Source: Achromobacter seleniivolatilans (lineage in GTDB: Bacteria > Pseudomonadota > Gammaproteobacteria > Burkholderiales > Burkholderiaceae_B). From it: DNA of 64,000 nucleotides. Each line of letters starts with the position of its first letter. The first letter of the stretch is position 1. Under the pieces are notes generated by a model. It was not told the DNA's origin. It made no database searches and was given only the letters and a program-made list of their open reading frames with translations. Positions 1-9,085 of the stretch are shown here, piece by piece. The translations under genes and the position numbers were made by a program. The stretch spans positions 2,666,001-2,730,000 of the forward strand of contig NZ_CP132976.1 of the NCBI RefSeq assembly GCF_030864005.1, in the 5' to 3' direction.

Positions 1-1
1 C

Positions 2-793
2 CAGTTGCCGTTCTACATCGAACTGATGTACCACCTGGCGCAGCGCGGCATCCCCGTGCCCCATCCGCAGAACTTGCGCGACGGTACCCGCTTGACGACC
101 TTGCACGGCAAGCCCTGCGCCATTGTGTCGCGCCTGCCAGGCGGTTACGAGCCCGCCCCCGGTGCGGCCCATTGCGCTTTGGCCGGCGCCACGCTGGCCC
201 GCGCCCATTTGGCCGCCCAGGACTTCCCGATCCACCAGCCCAACCTGCGTGGTCTGTCGTGGTGGCAAGAAACGGCTCCCAAGGTCATGTCCTTTCTGGA
301 CCCCAGCCAAGCCCAACTGCTGAGTTCGGAATTAGACGCCCAGCAGGCCGCCGCCGCCACGCCCGCCTGGCAGGCGCTGCAAACCGGCCCGGCTCATTGC
401 GATCTTTTCCGCGATAACGTGCTGTTTGCCGGCACATTCGAAGATCCGCTAATGGGCGGTATCATCGATTTCTACTTTGCCGGCTGCGATACTTGGTTGT
501 TCGATGTGGCAGTCAGCGTCAATGACTGGTGCATTGACCGCGATACTGGGGTTTTCATCCCCGAGCTGGTGCAGTCCTGGCTCAGCGCCTACGCCAGCGT
601 GCGCCCATTTACCGAGGCTGAACGTGAAGTCTGGCCCCTGATGCTGCGGGCCGCCGCCTTGCGCTTCTGGGTATCGCGCCTGTACGACTTTTTCTTACCG
701 CGTCCGGCGCAAACCCTTAAACCGCATGACCCTCGTCATTTTGAAAGAGTGTTGCTAGCGCGCCACCGCCCCGGCTTGCCCATATTGCCGTAA
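2..793 (+). CDS. thrB: Homoserine kinase, ThrB type (5' partial)
   Basis: This cytoplasmic enzyme phosphorylates homoserine in threonine synthesis. It has the aminoglycoside-phosphotransferase-like fold used by ThrB of Pseudomonas and Burkholderia, not the GHMP fold. The translation shows the HCDLFRDNVLF catalytic loop (HxDxxxxN) and a following IIDFYFAG metal-binding segment, and ends with the family's Arg-rich tail. The reading frame is open at the left edge, and family members carry an N-terminal segment before the LPFYIELM stretch, so the true start lies upstream. The TTG at 5 is not convincing as a start. It is followed by a same-strand membrane-protein gene 64 bp downstream. Confidence 0.93.
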   Translation, partial: QLPFYIELMYHLAQRGIPVPHPQNLRDGTRLTTLHGKPCAIVSRLPGGYEPAPGAAHCALAGATLARAHLAAQDFPIHQPNLRGLSWWQETAPKVMSFLDPSQAQLLSSELDAQQAAAATPAWQALQTGPAHCDLFRDNVLFAGTFEDPLMGGIIDFYFAGCDTWLFDVAVSVNDWCIDRDTGVFIPELVQSWLSAYASVRPFTEAEREVWPLMLRAAALRFWVSRLYDFFLPRPAQTLKPHDPRHFERVLLARHRPGLPILP

Positions 794-857
794 TCGTTAC
801 GCCCCCCATAATGGGCGTATCGCGTCCCTTCTTAAGAGACCTCCCCCTTAGAGAGCC

Positions 858-1661
858 ATGCAAGCAGCATTCTTACCCGCGACATCCGGCTGGCAATGGG
901 TTCGAGACGGATTCCGTCTGTTCCGTAAACAGCCGCTGGCCATGTTTACCTGGGCCATGTTCATCAGCCTATTGGTCGTCTTCGCCAGTGTGACGCCCCC
1001 CGTGGGTCCAATTCTGGTCGTTGCCCTTATGCCCATCATCACCTTGATGACGCTTTCCGCGTGCAAGCATGTGGAAGCCGACCGAGTAATGCTGCCTTCG
1101 ATGTGGGGCAAGCCGCTTAAACAGCCCGGCGTTTTCAAGAAGCTCTTCCTGATGGGCCTGTTGTACGCGGGCCTATGCATGATTGCGGGCCTGGCGGTCT
1201 TCATGCCGTTCATGGATGCCATGGTCGAAGGCATGCGTATCGCGGCCGTCGAAAGCTCGATGGATCCCCTGCTGTCGGCGATGCGCATCCCGCTGATTAC
1301 CTTTGCCATCATTTATGTCATCATCGCCGCGCTGTTCTGGCACGCCCCGGTGCTGGTTGCCTGGCACGGACTGCGTCTGATTCAGGCGCTGTTCTTCTCG
1401 GGTATCGCCTGCTGGCGCAATAAGTGGCCCTTCTTGATCTATGGCGCCACATGGCTTCTGGTGTTCCTGTTTATCGACCTGTGCGCGGGCTTGCTGGTGG
1501 CGATGGGCGTATCGCCACAATTTGCCGGCACGCTGCAAATTCCGTTCAATATCGCGGCGGGCGGCATACTGTATTGCAGCTTCTATCCTGCCTATACCTC
1601 CGTGTTCGGCATCAATAGCGCCAGCTCGCAGCTCGACAACGGCAATAGCGCCCAGGCATAA
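858..1661 (+). CDS. BPSS1780-family integral membrane protein
   Basis: A 267-residue, very hydrophobic protein with about five or six predicted membrane segments (around residues 28-52, 55-70, 95-117, 145-168, 200-222 and 230-250). It resembles the BPSS1780 (COG5473) family of betaproteobacterial membrane proteins, which often sit beside thrB; their function is unknown. The ATG at 858 is preceded by a GAGAG-type ribosome site. Its 3' half overlaps, on the opposite strand, the extended reading frame of the DUF192 gene, an unusual convergent overlap. Confidence 0.85.
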   Translation: MQAAFLPATSGWQWVRDGFRLFRKQPLAMFTWAMFISLLVVFASVTPPVGPILVVALMPIITLMTLSACKHVEADRVMLPSMWGKPLKQPGVFKKLFLMGLLYAGLCMIAGLAVFMPFMDAMVEGMRIAAVESSMDPLLSAMRIPLITFAIIYVIIAALFWHAPVLVAWHGLRLIQALFFSGIACWRNKWPFLIYGATWLLVFLFIDLCAGLLVAMGVSPQFAGTLQIPFNIAAGGILYCSFYPAYTSVFGINSASSQLDNGNSAQA

Positions 1662-1901
1662 CGCAATGCGTCGGGGCGCAAGCGCCCTGCGCACCGCGAT
1701 CACGCGCAGATCTTGCGACACAAACGCCACATCGACGGCGTAGCGCATTCCAAAAGTGTGGACGGCTGCGCACGGCATCAACAGGATGCCGGATCGCGCA
1801 CCGGGCGGCCGGCGTCCCAGCAGGCCACGCATCCGGCCCCGCCAATCGCTCACTTGCAAGAATCGAAAGCGGTTCGCCAGCAACGGCGTCCGGCCAGTCA
1901 T
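1173..1901 (-). CDS. DUF192 family protein with unusual C-terminal extension
   Basis: Residues 1-100 form a DUF192 (COG1430) domain, seen as RMRGLLGR, then ILLMPCAAVHTFGMRYAVDV and an AVVELRAG end. Family members are usually about 110-150 residues and of unknown role. The start is set by the ATG at 1901, whose last two bases are in the TGA of tadC (ATGA coupling), so it belongs to the Tad operon transcript. After the domain the frame stays open for about 140 more codons, lying fully antisense to the BPSS1780 gene. That Arg/His-rich tail looks like a shadow frame. A lost stop codon or sequencing frameshift near 1,600 is likely. Confidence 0.7.
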   Translation of the reverse strand: MTGRTPLLANRFRFLQVSDWRGRMRGLLGRRPPGARSGILLMPCAAVHTFGMRYAVDVAFVSQDLRVIAVRRALAPRRIALCLGAIAVVELRAGAIDAEHGGIGRIEAAIQYAARRDIERNLQRAGKLWRYAHRHQQARAQVDKQEHQKPCGAIDQEGPLIAPAGDTREEQRLNQTQSVPGNQHRGVPEQRGDDDINDGKGNQRDAHRRQQGIHRAFDGRDTHAFDHGIHERHEDRQARNHA

Positions 1902-2782
1902 TGCACACTGCGCAGCAACTGAACCACGATCGGAAACGCCAGCACGATGAACGTGCACGGGAAAATACACCCGATAAGCGGCAATAGCATTTTTACTGGC
2001 GCTTGCATGGCCAACTGCTCGGCGCGCACATGGCGGTCACTGCGGCACTGCGCAGCCTGGGCGCGCAACACCGGCCCCAGGCTGATGCCCAGCGCATCCG
2101 CCTGCGCCAACGCTGCCGCCCAATTCCGCGCAAGCGCGCTATTGCTGCGCTCGGCCAAAGCCTTGATCGCAGCCGTTCTAGCCACCCCTGCCCGCATCTC
2201 GGCCAGGGCGTCCGCCAATGCGTCCCGCAGCGCCCCGCGAGGTCCGCTTTGCGCGGCCAGTTGTAAGGCGCCCTGCACGCTCAAGCCTGCCTCGACGCAC
2301 AGCGTCATCATGTCGAACACAAACGGCAGATCTCGTTCAATACTGGCGCGACGCTTCGCGCCCAACCCTCGTAGCCAAAGCATGGGCGACACGCCGCCCG
2401 CCAGCGCCGCAGCTGCCATCCATGGCAACCAGGACAACGGTGGCGCATCCGTAGTAAGCAGCGCAATACCCGCCACCAAGCTGCCTGCCGCGGCGGCCGC
2501 GCTTGCACAGAGCGCCGCCAGGTGTGCATAACCCACGCCCGCCGGCAAGGCAGCTTGTTCGATCGCCCGCGTCAGCCGAATGCGCCAACGCCAGGAACAC
2601 AACGGCCCGGCCAATGGCGCCACGGCTGACACCCACGGCCATGCAGCACGCCACCACCAAGGCATGGAAGCGGACGCGCTAGAGTCTTGCCATGCCAGGG
2701 GCCTCAGCAAAGGCCGCAAGATCAGCCACGCCCCCCAGGTGACGCCAAGCGCTGTTGACACCATCCCCACATAAAGCCACAT
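1898..2782 (-). CDS. tadC: TadC-like pilus inner-membrane protein (T2SS F domain)
   Basis: A 294-residue inner-membrane platform protein of the Tad/Flp pilus. It has an N-terminal membrane helix, a T2SSF cytoplasmic domain (about residues 150-270, with FDMMTLCVEAGLSVQGAL), and a C-terminal hydrophobic helix ending FIVLAFPIVVQLLRSVQ. With TadB it forms the platform on which the TadA ATPase works. It starts 12 bp after the tadB stop and overlaps the DUF192 start by 4 bp. Tad loci usually carry tadB and tadC next to each other, as here. Confidence 0.9.
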   Translation of the reverse strand: MWLYVGMVSTALGVTWGAWLILRPLLRPLAWQDSSASASMPWWWRAAWPWVSAVAPLAGPLCSWRWRIRLTRAIEQAALPAGVGYAHLAALCASAAAAAGSLVAGIALLTTDAPPLSWLPWMAAAALAGGVSPMLWLRGLGAKRRASIERDLPFVFDMMTLCVEAGLSVQGALQLAAQSGPRGALRDALADALAEMRAGVARTAAIKALAERSNSALARNWAAALAQADALGISLGPVLRAQAAQCRSDRHVRAEQLAMQAPVKMLLPLIGCIFPCTFIVLAFPIVVQLLRSVQ

Positions 2783-2794
2783 CGCGATCTCCCA

Positions 2795-3640
2795 TCAAAT
2801 ATCGATCCGGATAATGCGGCGGATCAGTAGCACCCCTGCTATTTCAAGCACTGCCACGATAGCCAGCACGCCCCACCCCATCGGCGTACGCCACAGCAGC
2901 CCCATGATTTCCGGCTCTAGCTGGTCCAACACAGCCAGCAACAACAACGGCAGCGCCCCCACAATCCAAGCCTGCAATCGCCCCTGAGACGTCAGTGCCT
3001 GCAGCTTTGCCTGCAACTGCAAGCGGGCGCGCAATGTCTGCGCAATACTCTCTAATGCCTCGGCAAGATTGCCGCCGGTCTGAGCGGCGATGCGCATCGC
3101 AGCAACCACAAGCGACGTGGAGTCCGCCGGCATGCGCGTGTGCAGGTTGTCCAGGGAGGTGTCCCACGGAACGCCCAATCGCTGCTCTCGCAGCATCAGA
3201 CCGAACTCTTGCGCCAATGGCGCGCCGCTCTGCTCGACGACATGACGCAGGCCCGTCGCCAACGCGACGCCGGCGCGCAAGGCCGCAGCCAGCATCAACA
3301 GCGCCATCGGCAACTGCTGTTCAAAGCGGCGCGCACGCCTGGCCCGCAACCCGTCAACCATCATGCGGGGAACTCGGGACGCAGCCGCCGCGATCACCGC
3401 AGCCACCACACCACTACCCGTCGCCGAAAATGCCAGCGCCGCCGCCCCTGCCGCGCACGCCACGGCGGCTACCCATAGCTGCGCCGGGTCAATGAACAGA
3501 AACAGTTCGCTCAAGCGCACACCGGCTTCCTGGGTGTAGATCTCGCGGTAGCGGCGAAGCGCAGGCGCAAACCAATTCTGAATCCGCCACGCCAACACTC
3601 CCGCGCAGCACATGGTGCTGGCGACGGCGAGCCAGATCAT
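2795..3640 (-). CDS. tadB: TadB-like pilus inner-membrane protein (T2SS F domain)
   Basis: A 281-residue paralogue of TadC that pairs with it in the inner-membrane platform. A T2SSF domain lies at about residues 110-235 (MALLMLAAALRAGVALATGL, then QTGGNLAEALESIAQTLR), with membrane helices at the N terminus, around 45-75, and at the C terminus. I chose the ATG at 3640 because it overlaps the tadA TGA (ATGA) and gives the usual MIWLAVAST start. A longer frame begins at 3751 but runs inside tadA. Confidence 0.9.
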   Translation of the reverse strand: MIWLAVASTMCCAGVLAWRIQNWFAPALRRYREIYTQEAGVRLSELFLFIDPAQLWVAAVACAAGAAALAFSATGSGVVAAVIAAAASRVPRMMVDGLRARRARRFEQQLPMALLMLAAALRAGVALATGLRHVVEQSGAPLAQEFGLMLREQRLGVPWDTSLDNLHTRMPADSTSLVVAAMRIAAQTGGNLAEALESIAQTLRARLQLQAKLQALTSQGRLQAWIVGALPLLLLAVLDQLEPEIMGLLWRTPMGWGVLAIVAVLEIAGVLLIRRIIRIDI

Positions 3641-5409
3641 TTCACCCCCTGCGCGAAAGCGGACGGACCCTGAACATCTGTAAACCAGGCGGTATCCATG
3701 TCCACATCCTGCTCGGCCCATTCCCGGGCAAATCCCGGTAAGGCGCCGCATCCTGTAAAGCCTGCCTTGCGGTCGTACAGAAACAGGTCTTGCAGTTGAA
3801 TGCGGCCGCTCTCCATCCCCGCCACCTCGACAATCGACGTCACAAGACGCCGGCCATCCGCCAGCCTTGCCTGCTGTACCACCACATTTACACTGGCCGC
3901 GATGTGCTCACGCACGGCCGACAGCGGTAGATCCAGACCTGCCATCAGGATCATCGATTCGAGCCGCCCCAAGGCGTCTCGCGGCGAGTTTGCGTGCAGA
4001 GTCGTCAGCGACCCTTCATGCCCTGTGTTCATGGCTGTCAGCATGTCAAACGCCTCGGCCCCGCGGCACTCCCCCACAACGATGCGGTCGGGCCGCATGC
4101 GCAATGCATTGCGCACCAGTTCACGGATATCAACGCGCCCCCGGCCCTCTTGGTTGGCTGGCCGCGCCTCCAACGCCACCAGATGATCATGGATAAGGCG
4201 TAGTTCAGCCGCGTCTTCAATGGTGACCACGCGTTCGCCATCCGGGATTTCGTTGGACAGAATGTTCAGCAATGTCGTCTTGCCCGAACCCGTTCCTCCG
4301 GAAACAACAAGGTTCTTGCGCATCCTTACGCACAACGCCAAAAACTGCGCCATTGCGTTGCTCAAGGAGCCTGCCTGGATCAGATCTGGCATTCGAGGCC
4401 GCTGTTGGGGAAACTTGCGGATGGTCAGGCTGGCTCCTTTCATTGCCACAGGCGGAAGAATGGCGTGCACTCGCGACCCATCCGGCAAGCGCGCGTCCAC
4501 CATTGGGGAGCTTTCGTCGATACGCCTGCCCAGCGGCGTCACGATGCGCTCGATAACCCATCGCACGGACTGCTCGCTCGTGAAGGCGGCGTGATGACGG
4601 GTAAGACGGCCTGCGCGTTCAACGTAGATTTCGTCATAGCGATTGACCATGATTTCAGTGATGTCCGCCGCAGCCAACAGCGGTTCTAATGGCCCCAGGC
4701 CGACGGCCTCGTCCAGCACCTCCCGACACAAAGCGGCCTTGTCCACATCGGCGGACAATTCCATGTCGGTTGCGACAATGTGCGTCAGCAAACGCTCGGC
4801 TTCGGCGCGCAACGTGCCATCGCTCATACCCGCGACATCGCGCCTACGCAGGTCCAGTCCGTCCAGCAACGCGGTATGCAAGCGCCTGCGCTCTTGCAAG
4901 CGATGCTGAGTCGGCCGAGGCTGTGGTTGCCCGTGCTGTAGTGGCGAGCCCTGCGGCAAGGGCTGAGGCACCGGGTGCTGCAACACTCCATGAGAGGCCT
5001 GCCCAGGACGCATTGAGAGCGCGTCCATGGAGTCCGCAGCAACGATGGAGGACTCGACCGCAACAGCTTCCGCAGGATCGTGGGTATTGCCTTCAGACAA
5101 TGACGCGCCATCGCGTGCGGACCATTGCACCCGCAAACGGCAAGGGCCGATCAAAATTTCGTCATCTGGCAATACTGGAGCATGACGCACTACCCTTGCG
5201 CCATTGACGAGGGTGCCTGCCAAGGTGCCCAGATCTTCCAGCACGATACTGGCGTCCTCCCACAGCAAGCGGGCGTGTTGCCTGCCGACTCGCCAGTTCG
5301 GTATACGCAGTCCGCAATGCGCGCTGCGCCCGATCAGCACTGGCGCGGCCACCGTCAAGCGACGCACCGCCGCGTCCTCGAAAGTCATTTCGATATCCAA
5401 ATCAAACAT
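3637..5409 (-). CDS. tadA: TadA/CpaF secretion ATPase with N-terminal FHA domain
   Basis: This is the cytoplasmic hexameric ATPase that powers Tad pilus assembly. Residues 1-97 look like an FHA phosphothreonine-binding domain (IGRSAHCGLRI, GRQHARL, then a TLVNG loop). A Gln/Pro-rich linker runs to about 175, followed by the CpaF ATPase: Walker A GGTGSGKTT at 371-379, the IEDAAEL Asp box, and Walker B RIVVGECRG with GHEGSLTTLHAN at about 442-475. The ATG at 5409 lies 4 bp after the cpaC stop. Classic TadA proteins lack an FHA domain, so this is a fusion variant that suggests Ser/Thr-phosphorylation input. Confidence 0.92.
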   Translation of the reverse strand: MFDLDIEMTFEDAAVRRLTVAAPVLIGRSAHCGLRIPNWRVGRQHARLLWEDASIVLEDLGTLAGTLVNGARVVRHAPVLPDDEILIGPCRLRVQWSARDGASLSEGNTHDPAEAVAVESSIVAADSMDALSMRPGQASHGVLQHPVPQPLPQGSPLQHGQPQPRPTQHRLQERRRLHTALLDGLDLRRRDVAGMSDGTLRAEAERLLTHIVATDMELSADVDKAALCREVLDEAVGLGPLEPLLAAADITEIMVNRYDEIYVERAGRLTRHHAAFTSEQSVRWVIERIVTPLGRRIDESSPMVDARLPDGSRVHAILPPVAMKGASLTIRKFPQQRPRMPDLIQAGSLSNAMAQFLALCVRMRKNLVVSGGTGSGKTTLLNILSNEIPDGERVVTIEDAAELRLIHDHLVALEARPANQEGRGRVDIRELVRNALRMRPDRIVVGECRGAEAFDMLTAMNTGHEGSLTTLHANSPRDALGRLESMILMAGLDLPLSAVREHIAASVNVVVQQARLADGRRLVTSIVEVAGMESGRIQLQDLFLYDRKAGFTGCGALPGFAREWAEQDVDMDTAWFTDVQGPSAFAQGVK

Positions 5410-5413
5410 GGCT

Positions 5414-6778
5414 TCACTGCCCACGAGTCCCCCCCGATGTGCTTTCTTCAACGCTCCATTGCGAACCCGCTCCCGAATAGGGGTTCCAACCCAGGGCGGC
5501 ATTGGGCGCCGCCGTTCCCATGCGAGGCGCCTCAGGAAAGGCGGATTCCAATACCTGGCGGCCGCGCAACACCCTGTCCATCATCGCGGGCTCGCTTTGC
5601 GACACAACTTTGGGTGTCACAAAAATTGCCAGCTCGGTTTCGCGCTGCTGATAGCGGCGCGATGAAAACAAGGCGCCCAGAATGGGAATGTTCTGCAGCC
5701 AGGGCAAGCCGCTGACTTCGTGCCCCTGCTCCCGGGACAGAAAGCCGCCAATGACCAGCGTATTACCCGAACGCACATTAAATTCAGTGGATGCGCGCCG
5801 CGTCCGCAGCGCCGGGCCACCCGCCACGCTTAGCGACGTATCTATCGAACTGGCCTCGACCTCGATCAACGAGCGAATGACGCCATTGCGGTCGATCCGG
5901 GGTGTGATGCTTAGGGATACGCCGTAAGGCTTGAACATGGTCGTGGGATTGCCGCGAGAATCAGTCGTGGCGTAGGGCACTTCTCCCCCGGCAAGAAAGG
6001 TTGCACTGGCTCCGCTGCGCGCCAGCAATTGCGGCTGTGCCAACATGACGGCCTCGCCACTTTGCGCCAGGGCGGCGATACGAGCAGACAGCAGCGCATT
6101 CACGCCGAAATAACCCGCTGCCGCAGACACCGACCCCGTTGTCTCGATCACGGACTCGCCGGGCCGGCTTATGCGCCCGCGAGAGCCCCCATCCCACGCC
6201 AGACCCGCATTCACACCGCCTTGCGTCACGCCATCCCAGCGCAGGCCGAACTCACGCATTCTTGATATTGGGATCTCGACTACCTGCACATCTAACAGCA
6301 CCATCCTGTCCCATCCCACCTGTCCGGTGAAATCCAATAGAGCGGGATAGCGCTCGGCCAAGGCGGCAATGCGCGCACGATCATCGTCGGATAGATCATC
6401 GCCCTCGATCACAATGCGCCCCCCTACATTCGAGCTGCGCGCGCCAGGAATGCGGGCCAGCAATGCTTCGACCTCGGCGCGCAACCGAGGCGCACCCGCT
6501 GGAACCACCCTCAGTTCATAAGCTTTAGGCCGCGCCGCTGCCGTCCAGACATGAACCGACGAGACGCCTTCGGCGCGCGCAAAAATCACGACTTCGCGGC
6601 CTTCGGCTTCGATGGCGCTGAGCACTTGGCCGTTGCCGATCGCTACCCGTTTCACGCCGGGGTGCGCCAACACACGCGTTTCACCTACTTGCAGCTCTAG
6701 TGCTTCCGGCACGGCCCAGGCTGAAAAACACAGCGAAGACAGCACGAATACGGCGAGAATTGCAGCCGCGCGTGTCAT
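5414..6778 (-). CDS. cpaC: CpaC/RcpA outer-membrane secretin
   Basis: A 454-residue secretin that forms the outer-membrane channel of the Tad pilus. It has a cleavable signal peptide (about residues 1-22, ending SAWA), an N-terminal pilus-secretin domain with a BON-like segment (about 25-130), and a C-terminal secretin domain with VPYATT, ITPRIDRNG and the signature GLPWLQNIPILGALFSSRR. It overlaps cpaB by an ATGA junction. No separate pilotin (RcpB/CpaD) gene is next to it, so the partner must be elsewhere or absent. Confidence 0.93.
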   Translation of the reverse strand: MTRAAAILAVFVLSSLCFSAWAVPEALELQVGETRVLAHPGVKRVAIGNGQVLSAIEAEGREVVIFARAEGVSSVHVWTAAARPKAYELRVVPAGAPRLRAEVEALLARIPGARSSNVGGRIVIEGDDLSDDDRARIAALAERYPALLDFTGQVGWDRMVLLDVQVVEIPISRMREFGLRWDGVTQGGVNAGLAWDGGSRGRISRPGESVIETTGSVSAAAGYFGVNALLSARIAALAQSGEAVMLAQPQLLARSGASATFLAGGEVPYATTDSRGNPTTMFKPYGVSLSITPRIDRNGVIRSLIEVEASSIDTSLSVAGGPALRTRRASTEFNVRSGNTLVIGGFLSREQGHEVSGLPWLQNIPILGALFSSRRYQQRETELAIFVTPKVVSQSEPAMMDRVLRGRQVLESAFPEAPRMGTAAPNAALGWNPYSGAGSQWSVEESTSGGTRGQ

Positions 6779-7632
6779 GGCTGCCCCATGTCAGAGCGAA
6801 CAGGGCCGCCCAAGGAAACTTCCGGCATTGCCTTGGTCGAATGAACATCCAGCTGGTCTCCGTAAAGAATGGAGACACCCGGTGTAGATTGCGTCGCCGT
6901 GTCCAGCCCGATCAGCGAAGCAAGATCCGTCTGCGCCGATGCGGCAACGGCAACGGCGTCGTCCCGGTGACGCAACATGGCCGTCAACGTGCCAGCCTGC
7001 CGCGCAGCGACGAATCGCATTGCCTCGTCAGGCTCTGCGGCCAGCGTGATATTGCCGGCGCCACCCGCGTCGCCATCCGTGTCGCTACCCACAGTGAGCA
7101 CCTTCATTCCTTGCAGCAGCGGTACGGTCAACTCCCGTTGACGATGCAAGAACGTCACATAGATATCGATCGCGTCGCCCGCGCGCAGCATGCTCGCCAA
7201 GCCGCCCAGGTCCGCCGCTGCGACGGTTAACGCTCGTTGACCGGAACGAAGCCGGGACGCCAAGGCTGGAGCCGGCGGGTTGTGTGTCAGATAGGCGTTG
7301 AGCAGCGGCTCACCCATCGCTAAATCTGATATCAGCGTCGCGCCAAGCATGCTGTCTAGAATGAGTGGATCAAGACTGTCACGGGACGCCCACTGCGCAG
7401 GAATTTCGCGCACGGCCAAATGCACCGGTTCCAGTTGCGTGCCGGCGGGCAGATCGTAGGCAGCGACCAAACGCTCCACAACCGGCGTGCGCGCCTCGGC
7501 CTCAAGCGCGTCGACGCGTTGTTGCACGTGCTCGTGCACCGCCCATGCAGACAGCAATCCCGCAATCAAGGCCAATGCATATACACCTGTGCGTCGCAGA
7601 CGCTGCACAGCGTGAAGCAATAGAAATTTCAT
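6775..7632 (-). CDS. cpaB: CpaB/RcpC pilus assembly protein
   Basis: A 285-residue periplasmic protein anchored by an N-terminal membrane helix (about residues 15-35). It has a SAF domain at about 50-115 (VAAYDLPAGTQLEPVHL, IPAQW) and an RcpC/CpaB domain (QRALTVAAADLGGLASMLRAGDAIDIYVTF). CpaB proteins couple the inner-membrane Tad machine to the secretin. Both ends overlap neighbours by ATGA, which argues for one polycistronic message with translational coupling. Confidence 0.92.
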   Translation of the reverse strand: MKFLLLHAVQRLRRTGVYALALIAGLLSAWAVHEHVQQRVDALEAEARTPVVERLVAAYDLPAGTQLEPVHLAVREIPAQWASRDSLDPLILDSMLGATLISDLAMGEPLLNAYLTHNPPAPALASRLRSGQRALTVAAADLGGLASMLRAGDAIDIYVTFLHRQRELTVPLLQGMKVLTVGSDTDGDAGGAGNITLAAEPDEAMRFVAARQAGTLTAMLRHRDDAVAVAASAQTDLASLIGLDTATQSTPGVSILYGDQLDVHSTKAMPEVSLGGPVRSDMGQP

Positions 7633-8378
7633 AGAATCCAGCCTCTGACGGTGAGTGCACTGCCCTCATCCAACGGTGTCACCGACACCTGCACGCGCTG
7701 ACTTCCTTGCCCCCATACTTGAGCGGCGTCCGTTGCGGATTGGCGCTGCCATCCGTCGCGCAGCAAACGCGCTTCCAGCAACGGCGCCATCTGCGCAGCA
7801 GGCAAAGGATGCTGCCAGATGCGTTCCGACACCGTAGCCCCAGCGTCCATCACCACCGTGTCCAGTCGTAGCCGTCCACCCTCTGGCAACCACACGGGTG
7901 CCGGTGAGCTGCGAGGTGATCCAGCTACCAGTGACGAAATGCGCCCCACAGTCCGTGCCGTACCCACACTTTCCATTTGGGCCACCCACTGCTCATCACC
8001 AACGCTGCCAGACAACAGGATCTGCCCCGGCAACACGTTCAAGTCAGCCAACGCAGGCTGCTGTTCAGAAAGCGAGCGGGCCAGATCCCGGACGCCCATC
8101 GGCACATCGAACACCAGCACCTGAGCCGGCATACCGTACAACCACATGCGTTCGGCCAGAAACACATGCGTCGATCCCGCAGGAAACCGCAAGCCGCTCA
8201 ACGACGCCGCACCCGGCATACGTGTGCCTGAATACGCTGCGGAATATGCCATCGGCACGCTCGCCGGAAACAGAACCAGAAGGGTTCCCAGCAAGAGACA
8301 GCGCAATGCGCCGGCAACATGCGAGCCCGCGCGCTGGCTCACAACCCGCGCAGAAGAAAAGAATGATGCTGCGCTCAT
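7629..8378 (-). CDS. Exported protein of the Tad locus, unknown function
   Basis: A 249-residue protein with a hydrophobic N-terminal segment (about residues 24-48) that looks like a signal peptide or anchor, followed by a soluble periplasmic part. It belongs to the pilus operon by position: its ATG at 8378 overlaps the upstream TadE-like stop, and its own stop overlaps the cpaB start. I do not recognise a named family. Placement beside cpaB and the secretin suggests an accessory envelope component or minor assembly factor; that is inference. Confidence 0.75.
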   Translation of the reverse strand: MSAASFFSSARVVSQRAGSHVAGALRCLLLGTLLVLFPASVPMAYSAAYSGTRMPGAASLSGLRFPAGSTHVFLAERMWLYGMPAQVLVFDVPMGVRDLARSLSEQQPALADLNVLPGQILLSGSVGDEQWVAQMESVGTARTVGRISSLVAGSPRSSPAPVWLPEGGRLRLDTVVMDAGATVSERIWQHPLPAAQMAPLLEARLLRDGWQRQSATDAAQVWGQGSQRVQVSVTPLDEGSALTVRGWIL

Positions 8379-9085
8379 CTCACGATGCCTCCACGTTTGC
8401 CCAGCCGGTCCGCGGGAACCACGTCGTCCCATGCAGCCACCCAATCCAGCGACAGTTCGGGCCGCCCCCAAGGGCCATCCATCCGTCTCGCTGCCGCCCC
8501 CACTCGGCGCGCCTCTGCCGCCGACGTGCGCTGCGCCTGTCGCCACGCGGTGGGTGCATTGGCGATGCGGCGCTGCATATCAGCATCCCCCTGCGCATGT
8601 CCTGCACCGATGGCCACTCGCGTATAGCGGCGGATCAACGGCGCAGGCAAGATGCCGCGGCCCAGTCCAATGGTCTGCGTTTGTGGCTCTACCCGAAGTT
8701 GTGACAGTGATTGCACACGCATCTGCCCCGATGTCTGCACAGACATCTGCGCTTGCACCGACAGCATTTGCAATCCCGTTCCAAACCACTCATCTTGCAA
8801 CGTCGCAACGGATCGTGGCGCCACACCCGCAAGGGCGGTGGAGCTACCCCGCAAGTCCACTGGACCTGCCGCGCGCACTTGATTCACAGGCTGCCCAAGT
8901 GCGCTCGACATTGCTGCCTTTCGGCTAAGTTGCGCCACCCGTTGCGCGGACCATTGCAAATCGCCCAACCACGCAACGGCCCATATCAGCATGGCCATAA
9001 GCGGCAGCATCAGCAGTGCTTCCACCAGCGCCTGGCCTTGTTGCCGGGCGAAATCCGGCCCTGGCAACACACGCAGCCGAGTCAT
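8375..9085 (-). CDS. TadE-like pseudopilin
   Basis: A 236-residue protein with the TadE-type start: a short basic lead, RQQGQALVEALLMLPLMAML as a prepilin-like hydrophobic helix (about residues 14-40), then a soluble domain. Such pseudopilins are thought to initiate or regulate Flp fibre assembly. The ATG at 9085 overlaps the tadG stop (ATGA). A longer in-frame start at 9145 would run inside tadG. The C-terminal part has Arg/Ala-rich stretches without a known domain. Confidence 0.8.
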   Translation of the reverse strand: MTRLRVLPGPDFARQQGQALVEALLMLPLMAMLIWAVAWLGDLQWSAQRVAQLSRKAAMSSALGQPVNQVRAAGPVDLRGSSTALAGVAPRSVATLQDEWFGTGLQMLSVQAQMSVQTSGQMRVQSLSQLRVEPQTQTIGLGRGILPAPLIRRYTRVAIGAGHAQGDADMQRRIANAPTAWRQAQRTSAAEARRVGAAARRMDGPWGRPELSLDWVAAWDDVVPADRLGKRGGIVR

